Shown here: positions 46,736 through 58,267 of the stretch, piece after piece | How the letters are laid out: each line of letters starts with the position of its first letter | Position numbering within the stretch: position 1 is the first letter of the stretch | From: Torreya grandis | Lineage: Eukaryota > Streptophyta > Pinopsida > Cupressales > Taxaceae | DNA length: 64,000 bases | Assembly: GCA_037957365.1 (NCBI GenBank) | Contig: JARHVA010000006.1 | Location: forward strand, 13,288,001 to 13,352,000 | Reading direction: 5' to 3' | Notes under the pieces: model-generated | What the model was told of the DNA's origin: nothing | Database searches by the model: none | Seen by the model: the letters and a program-made list of their open reading frames with translations, nothing else | Translations under genes and position numbers: made by a program

Positions 46736-48118
46736 TGTAGACACTAAAAAACTATACTAGGTGTCAAAATACCTCTAGACTCTTTAGGGACCACCTTACC
46801 CTTATCAACCTACTAACCAACCTTTTGAACCCTAAGTCTAGTTAGCTATTTAGCTAATTAAACTCATTAAGTTACTAACTTGAACCTTAACCCACCTCTT
46901 TCAGCCCACATTGACCCCTTTTTCTTCAGACACTCGACCGTCGATGGTCGACTTAATTGTCGACGGTCAAGTCCTCACCTCTCTAACCCATCACTAACTT
47001 TGTGTGAGATAATGATGCATAATTAAATATGTTTACCTTATGTAGTGCTAACAAACTCCCAAGCATTGAAATCAGTAGCCTCACCTTCTAGGGAACCTTC
47101 TATCCTCCATCTCTGTTTGCCTATAAAAGAAGGGGAGTAGGAGGTGAAATGGATCCATCATCACAAGCACTCTTGCATACATGTATTCAAGCTTTCCAGT
47201 ATCCAGTCTTTCTTTAGGAACTCAACTATAATAAAAAAGATTCAAACCTCTACCGAATTTGATTTTGAGGCCAAAGTACTGTTATTCTGGTGAAATTTCC
47301 CCAACTTTCAACCATTAGCCATCTAACAAGCTACAAGTATATTCTACTTATTTTTTATTTTATTGAATTTTTAACCCCCTGACCTGATTAGACTTATTTG
47401 CACCTTATTTTCTAACCTTCAGAGCCTTAACATAACCATTATTAGACCATTCACCCATTCTAAAACTTTTTTTTGAGTACTTTCAAAAATCCATAGGCAA
47501 CTGCCAATGATTAGTACAACTGTTGACAGTCATCCCCAATCATTAATGGTTACCCAACTATCGACGGTCAACTTAACAATCGATGGTTCACCCAACCACC
47601 GATGATCACTGTGACAGAAATAACAAGTTATTTTGAACCCCTTAACCCCAACCAAACCTAACTTTCTATGTTCCTATCTGTTCACATACCCTTTTCTGAT
47701 GTTTTGAAGCTGACTTTACCCACTTTAGCATAAGTATTGACCCGCTTTTACTATATTTAGTCATTTTCCTTAACAAAAATTCTAATTTCTTCTTGTATTG
47801 CATTTTATTTACTTTATTCAAGTACCTTATTTTTATCATTTTCAACTTAATTATTATCAAAAGTGGATTGACAACCTCTTAACAAGCTTATGCTTCTTGG
47901 ATCTAGTTCACTCTAGGTAGCCCACCCAATTATCTTGCTAATAACCCCTTTGTTAGTGCTTTCTTATCTATAGGTTCTTCCTTCCAACCCAACTAGGATT
48001 TCTCCATCTTCGTCTAGATTACATGCGCATCACCAACCAGGTATTTCTATCACACCCTTATTACTATTTTTTTAATCTTCTTTCAAAATTAAAAAATGAG
48101 TATAAATTAAGAGAAATA
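46736..48118 (+). repeat. E2 3' LTR
   Basis: 1383 bp, matching the 5' LTR without E7. TATA box CTATAAAAGA at 47121. Motif clusters at 46937-46967 (2 units) and 47519-47608 (5 units, 19-20 bp period). The final CA is changed to TA. Confidence 0.92.
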
Positions 48119-48137
48119 GTAGCTTGGGTTCCTAACA
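48119..48137 (-). repeat. E5 5' LTR, outer 19 bp beyond E2
   Basis: GTAGCTTGGGTTCCTAACA corresponds to the last bases of the left E5 LTR (GTAGCACAGGTTATTAACA) and is followed by GTTAA, the E5 target duplication. Confidence 0.75.
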
Positions 48138-48144
48138 GTTAACA

Positions 48145-49480
48145 TGGCCTTCAAAACATCAAAACCCATGACATTCACTTGAATTTCTTGCATAATTAGA
48201 TTTCTTCTACGTAAAACATCAACAACTTTGTTAGATTGACCACTTTTATGTTTGATGAAAAAGAAGAAACTTTGTAATAATTTAACCCATTTAGCATGTC
48301 TTTGATTAAATTTACTTTGGCTGCTAATAAATTGTAAAGCATGGTTATCAGTATGAAGAACAAACTCCTTCGGCATTAGATAATGCCTCTACTTCTTCAA
48401 ATATTGTACTATAACATAAAATTCTTATTCATATGCTGAATGCTTCCTCTTGGCCTCATTAAGCTTCTCACTAAAGTATGCACCCAATTTACCTTCTTGG
48501 TTTAGGAAAACTCCGATAGCAATCCCACTTGTATCACATTCAACTTGAAATAACTTATCAAAATCAGGGAATTTCAAGATAGGCTATTCTACAATATTTT
48601 TTTCTAGAATTTGAAAGCTTTTATCAACAACTTCAATCCAATTGAATGACTATTAGCTTCCTTTGATGGTCTCTATAATAGGGGCATAAATACTACTGAA
48701 GTTTCTTATAAATTTTCTATAGAAACTAGCAAGACCATGAAAGCTTCTTACCTCAAATTGATTTTTTGGTATATACCACTCATCTATAGCTTTTATTTTA
48801 TCCTTATCCATTTTCAATCCATCTTGTGAGATAATAAAACCCAAGTAGATCATCTCTATTTTCATAAAAGTACACTTTTTAAGGTTGATTAGTAACCTTT
48901 CATCTTACAATTTCTTCAAAACTATTCTCAAGTGCTCAAGATGTTCATCCTTTGATTTACTATAAATCAAGATATCATTAATATAAACAATGCCAAATTT
49001 ACTTGTGAAGGGTTTAAGTGCCTCATTCATAATCCTCATAAAGGTACTTTGAGTAGTTATCAATCCAAATAGCATCACAAGCCATTCATACAAACCATCA
49101 TTGGTTTTGAAGGTAGTTTTCCATTCATTCCCTTCTCTAAATGTTATTTGATGATATTCACTTTTGAGATCTATCTTAGAAAAATAATTAGCACCACTTA
49201 GACAATCCATCAAGTCATTTATTCTAAGCAAGGAAAATCTATATCTGATAGTGATCTTGTTGATGGCTCTTAAATAAGTGCATATTTCCAACTTCCATCT
49301 TTCTTTGGTGCCAAAATAGTTAGAACTGCACAAGGATTTAGGATTTCTCTAACCAATCCATTATCCAATAATTTTTGTACTTGTTTCTTGATTTCTTCAT
49401 TTTCTTATGGAGTCATCCTATAGATTGATTTATTTCGAAGGTTTGCTCTTGGTATGAGATCAATATGTTGATTAATACTT
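48145..49480 (-). pseudogene. E4 reverse transcriptase and RNase H
   Basis: Reading leftward from 49480: the [19 protein letters not shown] region, the [15 protein letters not shown] block, [16 protein letters not shown], and the catalytic box [10 protein letters not shown], where the first Asp of YxDD is Asn. Then [13 protein letters not shown] and [17 protein letters not shown]. The RNase H ends with FVLHTDNHALQFI, FNQRHAKWVKLL and a VVDVLRRR block (normally VADALSRR). The pre-integrase linker (QVNVMGFDVLKA) stops at the E6 junction and resumes at 17994. Frames are broken, notably around 49330 and 48880. Confidence 0.9.
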
Positions 49481-49739
49481 CTTGGGGGTAACTCACTTGA
49501 AAAAATCATCCACAACAATGCCAATGAATTCATTCAATAAATTTTGAACTTATATGGGCAACTCATTCAACTTAGTAGTAGTAATTACTATTTTTAGCTT
49601 ACCAATGAGGGTAAAACTTACCTCTTCCTTCTTGATTTTCTATATGAATTTCTTACCATTGATTAACAAAACTTTTGATTTTTCTTCCACTGTTTTACCT
49701 TCTTCTTTCAGTGGGGTAAGAACATGTTCCTTACCATCC

Positions 49740-50300
49740 TTCCCAAAAGTTTAAGTGTTATTCCTACCATTATGAATTGCCTTCCTATTATATTTCCAAG
49801 GCCTTCCTAGAAGAATGACATACGTCTATGGACATCACATCACACATGAATTTATCCTTATAACTTCCTATTTGAAATTATACTTTACATTGCTCATTCT
49901 CTAAGATTTGATAACCCTTTTATAGCCAAGATACCTTATAGGGAATTAGATGAATTTTCTTTTTCAGACTTAGTTTGTTAAACATTTCAGTAGACACCAA
50001 ATTATTTGTACATTCATTATCAATAATAACTTGACAACACTCACCTTGAGTTCTGTAAGTGGTCTTAAAGAATGTCTTACTTTGAGGAGGTTCTTTGATC
50101 TCTTTAGCAAGCTCGAGTAATATATTTTTCATGAGTACGGATTCCCTAATTTATAGAGAATCTTTATGGATAAGTGAACCCACACACTCTTCTTCTTCTA
50201 CTTGAGCTAGCTGAACATTACCATGACATGTAGATGAATTTTTAGGGCATTCATAAGACCTATGTGCAAACTTGTCATATTTGAAACATCTACCAAAGAA
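49740..50300 (-). pseudogene. E4 zinc knuckle and protease
   Basis: At about 50240-50290 lies a degenerate knuckle (GRCFKYDKFAHRSYECPKN, second Cys changed to Tyr). The protease follows: TYRTQGECCQVIIDNECTNN, where the D(S/T)G active site has become DNE, then VSTEMFNKLSL, and after a stop FQIGSYKDKFMCDVM. It resembles proteases of chromoviruses with long leaders. Confidence 0.8.
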
Positions 50301-50557
50301 TTCTCTACTTCTTCCTCTATTGAATGGATTTATACCTCTAAAAGAGTACTTACTATTGAAGATTGTTCTTGCCTCTATGAACTACTAACATCTCCTTATT
50401 ATACTTGCAACAAACTCCTTTGCTGTCCTCTACCTCTGTAAATTTTGCCCCTTCATCTTGGGTGCTGAGGTTATTTTCTTGACAATTTTTCTTCAGTTTT
50501 TAAGGCATATTGATATGACTCTTCAACTATTCTAGGTGTAAGAAGACTAATCTCATC

Positions 50558-51128
50558 CTAAATATTAAATCTAAGCCTATTTATATATCTAACTACTTTC
50601 TCCATATCTTCATCAATATGGCTCGCTATTATTATCAATCTATAAAATTCTTTAGTATAATATTTAACTGACATATCTTTATGTTTCAGATTATAAATTT
50701 TCTTAAAAACATTGGTTTGATAATCTTTATGCATAAACTTACCTTTAAGCTTTGCCACCATCCTATCCCAACTTTTAATCTTAGGCTTCCCTTTTCTTAT
50801 TCTCTCTTCTTGCACACTATCCCACCATAGGGATGCATGATCCTTGAGCCATGTCATGACAAATTTACTCATCTTCATCAACATTCTCATATTCAAAGTA
50901 ATTATTTAGATCACTTATCCAATCAATCCAGTCTTCCACATTCAGGCTACCATCATACATTACAACCTCTATCTTTGGCTTTACACCAACACCCATTATT
51001 ACTTTGACCAATCTTTCTTTTATTGCTTCTTCTTCCATCTCTACAGACACTTCTTCTTCTAGAGGTCCCTCATTGTCTTTGTCACTGATGTCACCCATAT
51101 CAATGCCTCTTCTTTGTGCCAATTCCAT
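50558..51128 (-). pseudogene. E4 gag
   Basis: Start Met at 51128 followed by an acidic N-terminus; then KPKIEVVMYDGSLNVEDWIDWI, LKDHASLWWDSVQEER, KIKSWDRMVAKLKGKFM, and the MSVKYYTKEFYRL block, classic gag of chromodomain elements. Two overlapping frames (50865-51128 and 50558-50896) show one frameshift. Upstream, E3 is inserted 58 bp from the start codon. Confidence 0.88.
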
Positions 51129-51186
51129 GGCTTATGACCTAGCATTGAGATTTCTAATCTCTCTAAACAATATTACTTGTGTAGGT

Positions 51187-52376
51187 TGTTGTCAAATTTC
51201 TAGGTCATCCCCAACTTGCATAAAGCTCACAAAATCCCTACATAAGATTTATGCACTTGCAAAGTGCCAGGTATTTTTAAGCAAGCTATGCACAGACACC
51301 TCCCATCCATGCCCATGCCTAAGATAGTAATTTCATATCTGTGCATCGACGAAGTAATGAATTGCATTCATAAAAAGTTCCTAATGTACACATGGACATA
51401 GAAAGACTCCTACCACCAATTCCTAAAATCCAAATCACCAGACATAATTCAAGAAGCATGGGTGCGGCGCTAAAATAAAATCAAATTCTATATCTACCAC
51501 CCCAAGTGGTGCATTAATTAAAAAATGGATTGATCTTATAAAAACCTTATTTTTCATTGTAAAGAGGGCCGACACATTTTAGGCAACCTCACACTGCCAT
51601 AATTTGCTCTCCAAGAGTACATCTACTGACTAAATATTACAAGTTAATAAGAATTAAGTTCACCTCCCTCTATTCTTATTACACTCTATGTGTTAGTTAT
51701 GTTTGTCAATCCTTGTCTGTGGGTAACGTTCACCCCTCTCATCACTGTCCATTCTCGACACTTCTATGTATAACTCAAAACTCACTTGTAGGTTGTATCC
51801 TGTGTGTATTCAGGTCTCTATAGACATTTTCTATGAATAATTTGTCATCCTTCTCAGTGTTACACTACATTCATGTTTCTCTATACAAATTACTTATGTA
51901 TTTAGAGTGGCCTTGACAGAGTCTGTGTGATAACATCTTGTTCTTAAGAATTTGTAGTATGTTCACGATAGTAGGAGTGCTCACTCTATTCTTGATGTAT
52001 CACCTTTTATTTTATCATCACTTTCTTACCTTCTCCATCCCTTTTCCCTCAAAATATTAGGTTTAGATTATCGGTATATTTACCTTTCTGCTCTTTAGGT
52101 CCACGCGTTGGTCTTAAACCAGGTACACTTAGAATAAAAGGAATCCGTCTTACTCTAGAGGCTTATCCTAAGGAGCATAAGAATCCCATACCTTGGGGAT
52201 GTTCCCATCATTGTCATGAGACAATCAATGCTTCATGCATGTAGATAAGTGATAACACTTTTGTTCCCAACACCAAACACTTATGCACCCTTTGCAAGGC
52301 ATTCATGTTATACGCGCTACCGTAAAACATTCATATGTGGTAGAATATCCATGAGTGCACATTTCAAATGACAATT
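51187..52376 (+). repeat. E3 5' LTR
   Basis: Matches the 3' LTR at both ends: the region around ATTTATGCACNTGYRAAGTG, and from CATTGTAAAGAGGG to the end. Bases 51415-51535 have no counterpart at 58485-58780. No clear TATA box seen. Confidence 0.82.
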
Positions 52377-52381
52377 TTTTT

Positions 52382-52400
52382 TGGCACACCTGGTGGGACC
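52382..52400 (+). other. E3 primer binding site
   Basis: TGGCACACCTGGTGGGACC, shortly after the LTR end. It resembles the E2 site in form (TGGCAC...GGGACC) but differs in the middle. tRNA not identified. Confidence 0.65.
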
Positions 52401-52599
52401 AATTTGAAGTAGAAGCTAAAGAATTAGTGTTATCTTTAGCTAACAAGTGTACTAGATACTCAGTAAGAGCACCTGGTGATTCCAAGCATTTCTAGTTCAT
52501 AAAGATCAGTCCCATAGCTACATGTCAAGATGAACAAGATCATCTACAAAGATTATTGATTTCCATTTCATTGAGCTTCTAACATCCTCTAGAAGAGGG

Positions 52600-53515
52600 A
52601 GTGTGAGAACATCTTCATCCTTGGCCCGACAAAGGAAGGGTTCAAGGCAACCATCCCCTAGAGCTTATTCTACATCTCCATTTAAAAGATTCCTCATACT
52701 TAGAAGAAGCTTATTCCTTATCCGATTCATGTTTATGTGGAGAAATCAACTATTTTTACCTTTTAATGGAGGTAGTCTATTCATTTTGGCCCAATATCAT
52801 GACATTCCAATCAAAACCCTAAAAAACTTATCCTAATTTAATGTGAGAATGTGACTTCCCCTATGGAGCATATTCAAAATATTGCTAATATCTACTTAGT
52901 ACATCATGTGATTGAAGATACTGTCATAGTTAGGATACTCGCCTCTTCCTTCAAAGGAAAAGCACTTCAATGGTATCAAGGCTTGAGACTGAATTCCATT
53001 CACAACTGGGATAAACTCGATGAGGAACTATGCAAGCAATTTGAAGACTAGAGTGACCATTTGTCCTTGATAGAGCAACTCATTGCTATAAAGCAAGCCT
53101 CACATGAAGTGATAGTTGTTTTCAACTTCAAGTTTTAGAAAGTCTAGGATAGGATTCCACCCTTGTGTAAACCATCTCCCAACACTACATTTTTATATTT
53201 TTTAAATGCTCTTAATAGTGATATAGTTGTGATGATTCAATCCATAGGAGGTGTAGTACTACCTGATGCTTTTGAAGTTGCTGTGAGTGCATAAAATTAT
53301 TTGATCTAAGCAAGAAAAAATGTGCCTAGATCCCCAATGCCTCTATTTCCAGAGCTTCCTCCTAGCCAACCAACTGTGCAACCTATATCAACACCTATAT
53401 CTGCCATAGTAAGCCCACTAGCTTCATCATCTGTTATTTCTCCTAATGATTTTCATGAGATTAAAATGATATTGCAAAGCTTTGTAAATGAACTTGTATC
53501 CCTCAAAAGATAGCA
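52600..53515 (+). pseudogene. E3 gag
   Basis: Two open pieces (52603-52836 and 52851-53051) are followed by more in shifted frames. Recognisable: ILASSFKGKALQWYQGL and WDKLDEELCKQFED, a retrotransposon gag core with the usual ALQWY block. A Pro/Ser-rich segment (53322-53513) closes it. Stops and frame changes throughout. No zinc knuckle seen. Confidence 0.75.
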
Positions 53516-54350
53516 AGTGCGGTACCCCAGGCTTCATCAACCCTTCACTTAGTAGTACTAGTCAAGCAAACCTCCTTACCGAGGTGGTGCACAAGTGCAA
53601 AATCAGATCACATACAATAGAATGCCTTATTCAAAGAAAGTTGATGCTAATAACACCTCTAAATCCCTTGTACCTATGCAAAATAATCTTGCACAAGATC
53701 TCAAATGGTGTTTTCCATGTGGCCAATTGCATAATTAAACTACATGCACAAATTGATTCATGAACCAAGCACTCATGGTGCAAATTTTTTTTCAACCTCA
53801 AAATCAAAAAAATATCATGGCTCCACATGAAGGAGAGGTTCAAGTACCAATATAACAATAAGATGGTCTACTCTCATCAATTTCCAAAAGGATGACTTCA
53901 ACTACATAAATTAGAATAGTGTATCAAGTGGAAAGAACACCCCTATTGATTTCAATATCAGATTCTAAAGGAGAGTGACAGAAGAGGCAATACCAACATC
54001 GGTGCCCTCACCTTCAATACCCTCATCTTCAATGCCTAAGATCACTCATAGAGGTATATAATCTAAGGTGCCTATGTAACCTTCAGTGCACATGGATTAG
54101 GCTACATAAAGAGAAGAGTCGCCTCAGACCAATGCACAAATATAATAATATACTACTATTCAAAATCCATAGTCAAAGGGATCTTAGATTCCCTTCACGA
54201 TAGTCAAACAAATGAATAAGATGAGCCTCAATGTAACCATGTGGAATGCTCTTGCTATTCCATCTCAAAGTAATCTACTACAAGACGCTCAAAAAAGCTT
54301 TCAAGAGTGTAAGATATCCCAACTTATGCCTTCCATCTCTAAAAGTCTAT
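53516..54350 (+). other. E3 gag-PR spacer
   Basis: No recognisable domain. A Cys/His cluster near 53710-53760 could be knuckle remains, but the motif is not convincing. Confidence 0.4.
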
Positions 54351-54790
54351 ATCAGCCTAAAGTAGATGAAATGCAAATGCACAATAACACCAATCCACCC
54401 CCATTCTATATATCCTTGATCATCAACCAACATATAGTACACAATTCCATGATCAACTTAGGTGCAAGCAGCTCAGTGATGTCACAGAAGATTACTAATA
54501 TGCTCAAAATTGCGTATTCCCCTATTTTAAAACGAGTGGTATAATTAGATGAAATGACAATCAAAACTGTGTGAATCATCAAAGATTTAAATCTTACACT
54601 ACATGCATGCCAAAGTCTCTCAATTATGTAGGATATTGCAGTTATCAACTTACCTTCCTACTTCACCATTTGCCTCTCTCGAGAATTCATGATAAAGATG
54701 GGTGGGTATTTATATTCAAATTGGTCACATATATTACTCATAACTAGATACAAGACTAAAGTGATCATTAGGGTTGAACCTATCTTCAAA
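54351..54790 (+). pseudogene. E3 protease
   Basis: PPPFYISLIINQHIVHNSMI, then NLGASSSVMSQKI, where the catalytic Asp of D(S/T)GAS is Asn. A shifted tail carries SYFTICLSREFMIK and matches the usual protease C-terminus only loosely. Inactive. Confidence 0.7.
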
Positions 54791-55039
54791 ATCCATGTTG
54801 AACCATAATCTTCTAGACTAGTTGAATTAAACTGCACAATGTTTGATCAAGAGGAGAATTCAATTCTCCATGAAGTCACAACATCGGTTTAACAGATCCT
54901 AGATGATTTGTTAGACGAATGGACATATGATCATTTTGAGTGAGATCCATATGACAACATGAAGAAGACAGGGCTAGGTACATACTGTATCTTGGAAGAA
55001 GATTTCATACTACTCGAGCTCATAAAAGCATAGGAGAAC

Positions 55040-55450
55040 CCTCAGGGTATGTGGTAATTGTACTTTAATGGTTCCCAATGTAAAAATGGCACTAGAACTA
55101 GTGCGATGTTAGTCTCTCATGAATAATGCTATAGAATATGAGGCATTGATCCATGGCCTCCAACTTGCACAGAAGAAGGGAATCAAGACACTACAGGTGT
55201 TGGGTAATAGTGAACTCATTTTTAATCAGGTTAGAACATGAAACATGACCAAAAATGGCTTAATGAAAGATTACAAGCAAAGAGTATGGGATATGATTGA
55301 GGGCTTTGACACGTTCAATATCATTTTCATACCAAGATTGTAGAATAATGATATAGATAGAATCACAACCATAAGTGTGTAGTATGACATCCTGTAAAAT
55401 ATAATGGAGTCAGTAGTTTTTCAAACTCATGATCATATCGATAGTCCTCG
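55040..55450 (+). pseudogene. E3 extra RNase H-like domain upstream of RT
   Basis: LYFNGSQCKNGT (first Asp changed to Asn), then in a shifted frame AIEYEALIHGLQLAQKKGIKTLQVLGNSELI (Glu kept; GDS changed to GNS), DYKQRVWDMIEGFDTFNIIFI and a decayed NNDIDRI end. This is the same type of domain as at 8189 in E1, in the same place between PR and RT. Stops and one or more frameshifts. Confidence 0.72.
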
Positions 55451-55899
55451 ATAACATAGATAATTGGTAGGTATTTGAGAGAAATGAGAAGATAATCATC
55501 TTCCTACAAGATGAGGTAGGGTTCTGCACTAAGAACCAAGTGTAGCTATAAGCCTAATATGAAGATCAATTTGTTTGATTAAAGCGAAACAAGCTACCAA
55601 AAGGGATAATCACCCTAGAAAACATCTTCAATTCTGATGACCAACTCAAAGGAGAAAAGTGAAGCATGACATCAAAATAGGAGGTCTGTATGTAGGTAAC
55701 CATTTCAGAAGGAAAGATCCTAAAACTAGCAAGGTATGCTCCCCATAAAAAATTAAGAGATTCATTGAACTGAGTAGGAGATACGATGATATCTTCACAT
55801 TGAGCTATAAGGACCTTAGAGGCTTCGATATAGGCTTAACACAACACACAATTGAGCTTGACCCTAACGTGCAACTAGTCCACTAAAAGTAGAGGCATG

Positions 55900-56395
55900 T
55901 CAACCTAAAGCTTGAACCATTAATGAGAAAGGAGCTCTCAAATTCCATTGAATCGAGTATAATACTTCTAATTAAACACACTTAATGGGTTGTTAACTTA
56001 GTGCCAAAAAAAAATGAGGAAATACATCTATGTGTGGACTTCAGAGACCTAAATAAATATTCCCTCAAAGACCACTATCCCCTCCCACTAATGGAGAAGA
56101 TCCTACAAATGGTCACAGGCATGAAAAGATTCTCATTGCTAGATGGTTACTAAAGCTACAACTAGATTCTAGTTTAAGAGTACGATTATTATAAAACAAC
56201 ATTCACCACTAAGTGGGGAACCTTCACATACCAAGGGATGCCATTCAGTTTGAAAAAAATAAGAGAGACCTTCTAAAGATCCATGGATATGGAATTTAAG
56301 GAGCTCATCAACAAGATCATATTGGTTTACCTTGATGACATAACTATCATCTCCAAGTGCATAGAGGATCATTTAAACCATTTGGAGTTGCACTA
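55900..56395 (+). pseudogene. E3 reverse transcriptase
   Basis: WVVNLVPKKNEEIHLCVDF-type region, DLNKYSLKDHYPLPLMEKI, FSLLDGY, FTTKWGTFTYQGMPF, and the catalytic YLDD in ILVYLDDITIISK (about 56326), kept intact. Stops replace several residues (LDGY, stop, SYN). The region after YLDD is shortened: the RNase H-type sequence follows soon after HLNHLE, so thumb and connection appear deleted. Confidence 0.88.
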
Positions 56396-56720
56396 TAGCT
56401 TCATGGATAAGCGCATCCTCATAGTTGTGATAGGGCTCAAAAAGTTCAGGCATATTCTCTCCAATAATAAAATCCAACTCATGGTTGCACATGCAGATGC
56501 CAAAGAGTTTATACTCAATAAGGACTTCAACAAAAAAAGAGATGATTGGGTCACAAAGATGATGGAGTATGACATGGACATCTAGGTCACCAAGCTAGTG
56601 CGAGGAAAGGGACTTTGTGAATAATTGGCTGAAGTGGACAAGTTTGAAGATAGGGTAATCTTGGTGTCACACAAAAAGGAACTAATAAGCCAAGAAGCTG
56701 TAACAGATTGGATGTAAAGT
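56396..56720 (+). pseudogene. E3 RNase H remnant (gypsy type)
   Basis: KRILIVVIGLKKFRHILSNN is the usual A-V-ALKKLRHYL block. KRDDWVTKMMEYDMDI, stop, VTKLVRGKGL closes the domain in the same way as in E1 (TKLVRGKGL). The N-terminal half, including the first Asp motif, is missing. Confidence 0.78.
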
Positions 56721-56819
56721 ATGATGATTTTCCTTCAAACCAACTCATATCCCTTTGGTTTGAATAAAACAAAATGCATGCATTTCAGGTTATAGGCCAT
56801 TCCCTATATATTTATTAGT

Positions 56820-57942
56820 GGTGCACTTTTCCATAGGGACATCAATGGAGTCCTTTTGAGGTGAATAAAAATAGATTAGGAGAGTAGAATTATTCAATAA
56901 TTCCATGATGGTCCTGTAGTAGGCCATTATTCACCCAAGACCACTGCTATGAAAATCATGCAAATTTGTTATTATTGGCCAACTTTGTTCAAAGATGTGC
57001 ACGCATATGTGTGAAGTTGTAAGAGATGTGCCTTATTTGCAGCCAAACAAAGGCTAGCAATGTTACCATTATGCCTAATACAAGCCAATCAACCCTTTGT
57101 GCAGTGGGACCTAGATTCCTACCATTAAGTAATGGACATAAATGGATCCTCATAGACACAAACTATTTCACAAGATAGACAAAAGAAGTAACACTCAAGG
57201 AGGCTAATGAGACATCCATCCTGAGCTTCTACGAAGACATTGTCATAATATTTGGTGTTCCTATCACTGTTATTTCCAATATGCATTGGCCTTCCTTGAA
57301 ACCAGGATTAGCAAATGGGTTGTCAAGCTTGACATCTATCTTAGTGCCTCATCAAATTATTACCCTCAAGGTAATGGTCTAGTCGAGTCTACGAATAAGA
57401 ATTTGATTTGCATCATAAAGAGGACCATGGAAGATAATTAATGAGCTTGGCATATGAAGCTCAGAACTAACCTTTGGTCTGATCGAGTCACACCCAAGAG
57501 AGTGTTGGAAAATTCACCCCTTGTGTTAGTCTATGGAAGAGAGGCTAGATTGCCCACATCTCTTGAGTTGTCTTCATTAGAACTTTTCCTTCAGTTGAAG
57601 TTACTTGAAAGCGATCCCCTCAAAGTAAGATTAGTAGATCTAATAGAGCTCAAAGAGACTAGAGCATAGGTTGTGCACACTATGGAGCTCCAATAGGGCC
57701 AAACAAAGAAAACTTTTAATAAGAGGGCCGTTGATAGAAATTTCCAAGAGGGAGATATAGTGCTCAAATTGGATACAAACAGAGCAAAATCTAGAAGGCA
57801 TACTAAGTTCGATGTGATATGGAGTGGTCCATATACCATAACCAACTGTAAACAAGCCAATGCTTATCAACTTGCTAGACGGAATAGAGACGAACTACCT
57901 ATCCTAGTCAATGGGATCTATCTCAAAAACTATCTCCACTAA
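56820..57942 (+). pseudogene. E3 integrase
   Basis: Zinc region FHDGPVVGHYSPKTTAMKI, YYWPTLFKDV and CKRCALF (HHCC kept). The core is badly decayed: QWDLDSYH, then shifted frames; NGLVESTNKNL (Glu) is recognisable near 57370. The C-terminal part is open from 57760: a GDIVLKLD block, KFDVIWSGPYTI and VNGIYLKNYLH, stop at 57940. No chromodomain, matching E1. Confidence 0.85.
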
Positions 57943-58267
57943 TTCTCTATAATTTGTAAATAAGTAGATTAGATGTTTTTAATTTCCCTAAGTACCTTAC
58001 AGAACCTATTTTAGGGTAGCTTCATTTCCTCTAAACATTTATGCACAATGTTTCTCTTAGTTTAGATCTCATTCCTCTAAGTGCCTTTGGCACAGTTCTT
58101 TAATTTTATTAGGAGGTTCTCAATTCATTCTAAAACCAGGGATGAACAACCAGTGCATTCATATATGTAAGGACCAAAAGTTTTAAAGACTTCGTGCCTA
58201 ATAGATCACCACAAAAGATACTAGATTCCTACTTAGTAGGAAAGTGGCCTATAGAAGTCATCATAAG

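Larger units (their letters stand above)
28440..48118 (+). mobile_element. E2: Tat-like gypsy element with antisense PMD ORF
   Basis: LTRs at 28440-31136 (including E7) and 46736-48118 start TGTAGACACTAAAAAACTATA. Target flanks are GTCGT (28435) and GTAGC (48119). The intact E5 LTR has GTAGC at that very spot, so the left copy probably mutated. Order: primer site, long leader, gag, long Pro/Thr-rich spacer, PR, glycine-rich linker, RT, RNH, second RNH, INT, 5 kb tail with antisense PMD ORF, purine tract, LTR. The second RNase H after the first and the antisense ORF fit the Tat/Retand group. 18.4 kb without E7. Many stops and frameshifts. Confidence 0.9.
22379..48137 (-). mobile_element. E5: small chromovirus (Reina-like), split by E2
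   Basis: A minus-strand element with 355-bp LTRs and a 5.4 kb interior carrying gag, PR, RT, RNH, INT and a chromodomain. Short LTRs and this protein set resemble the Reina group of chromoviruses. Termini, target duplication (GTCAA at 22374-22378, GTTAA at 48138-48142), an initiator-Met primer site and a purine tract are all visible. E2 lies inside its right LTR, so the last 19 bp of that LTR are at 48119-48137. It is inserted within the last few bases of E6. All frames are broken. Confidence 0.88.

Noticed and set aside
17990..48149. Target-site duplication for E6 (GGTCA versus TGGCC)
   Set aside because: Too few matching bases at any shift; the E6 boundaries rest on loss of E4 homology only.
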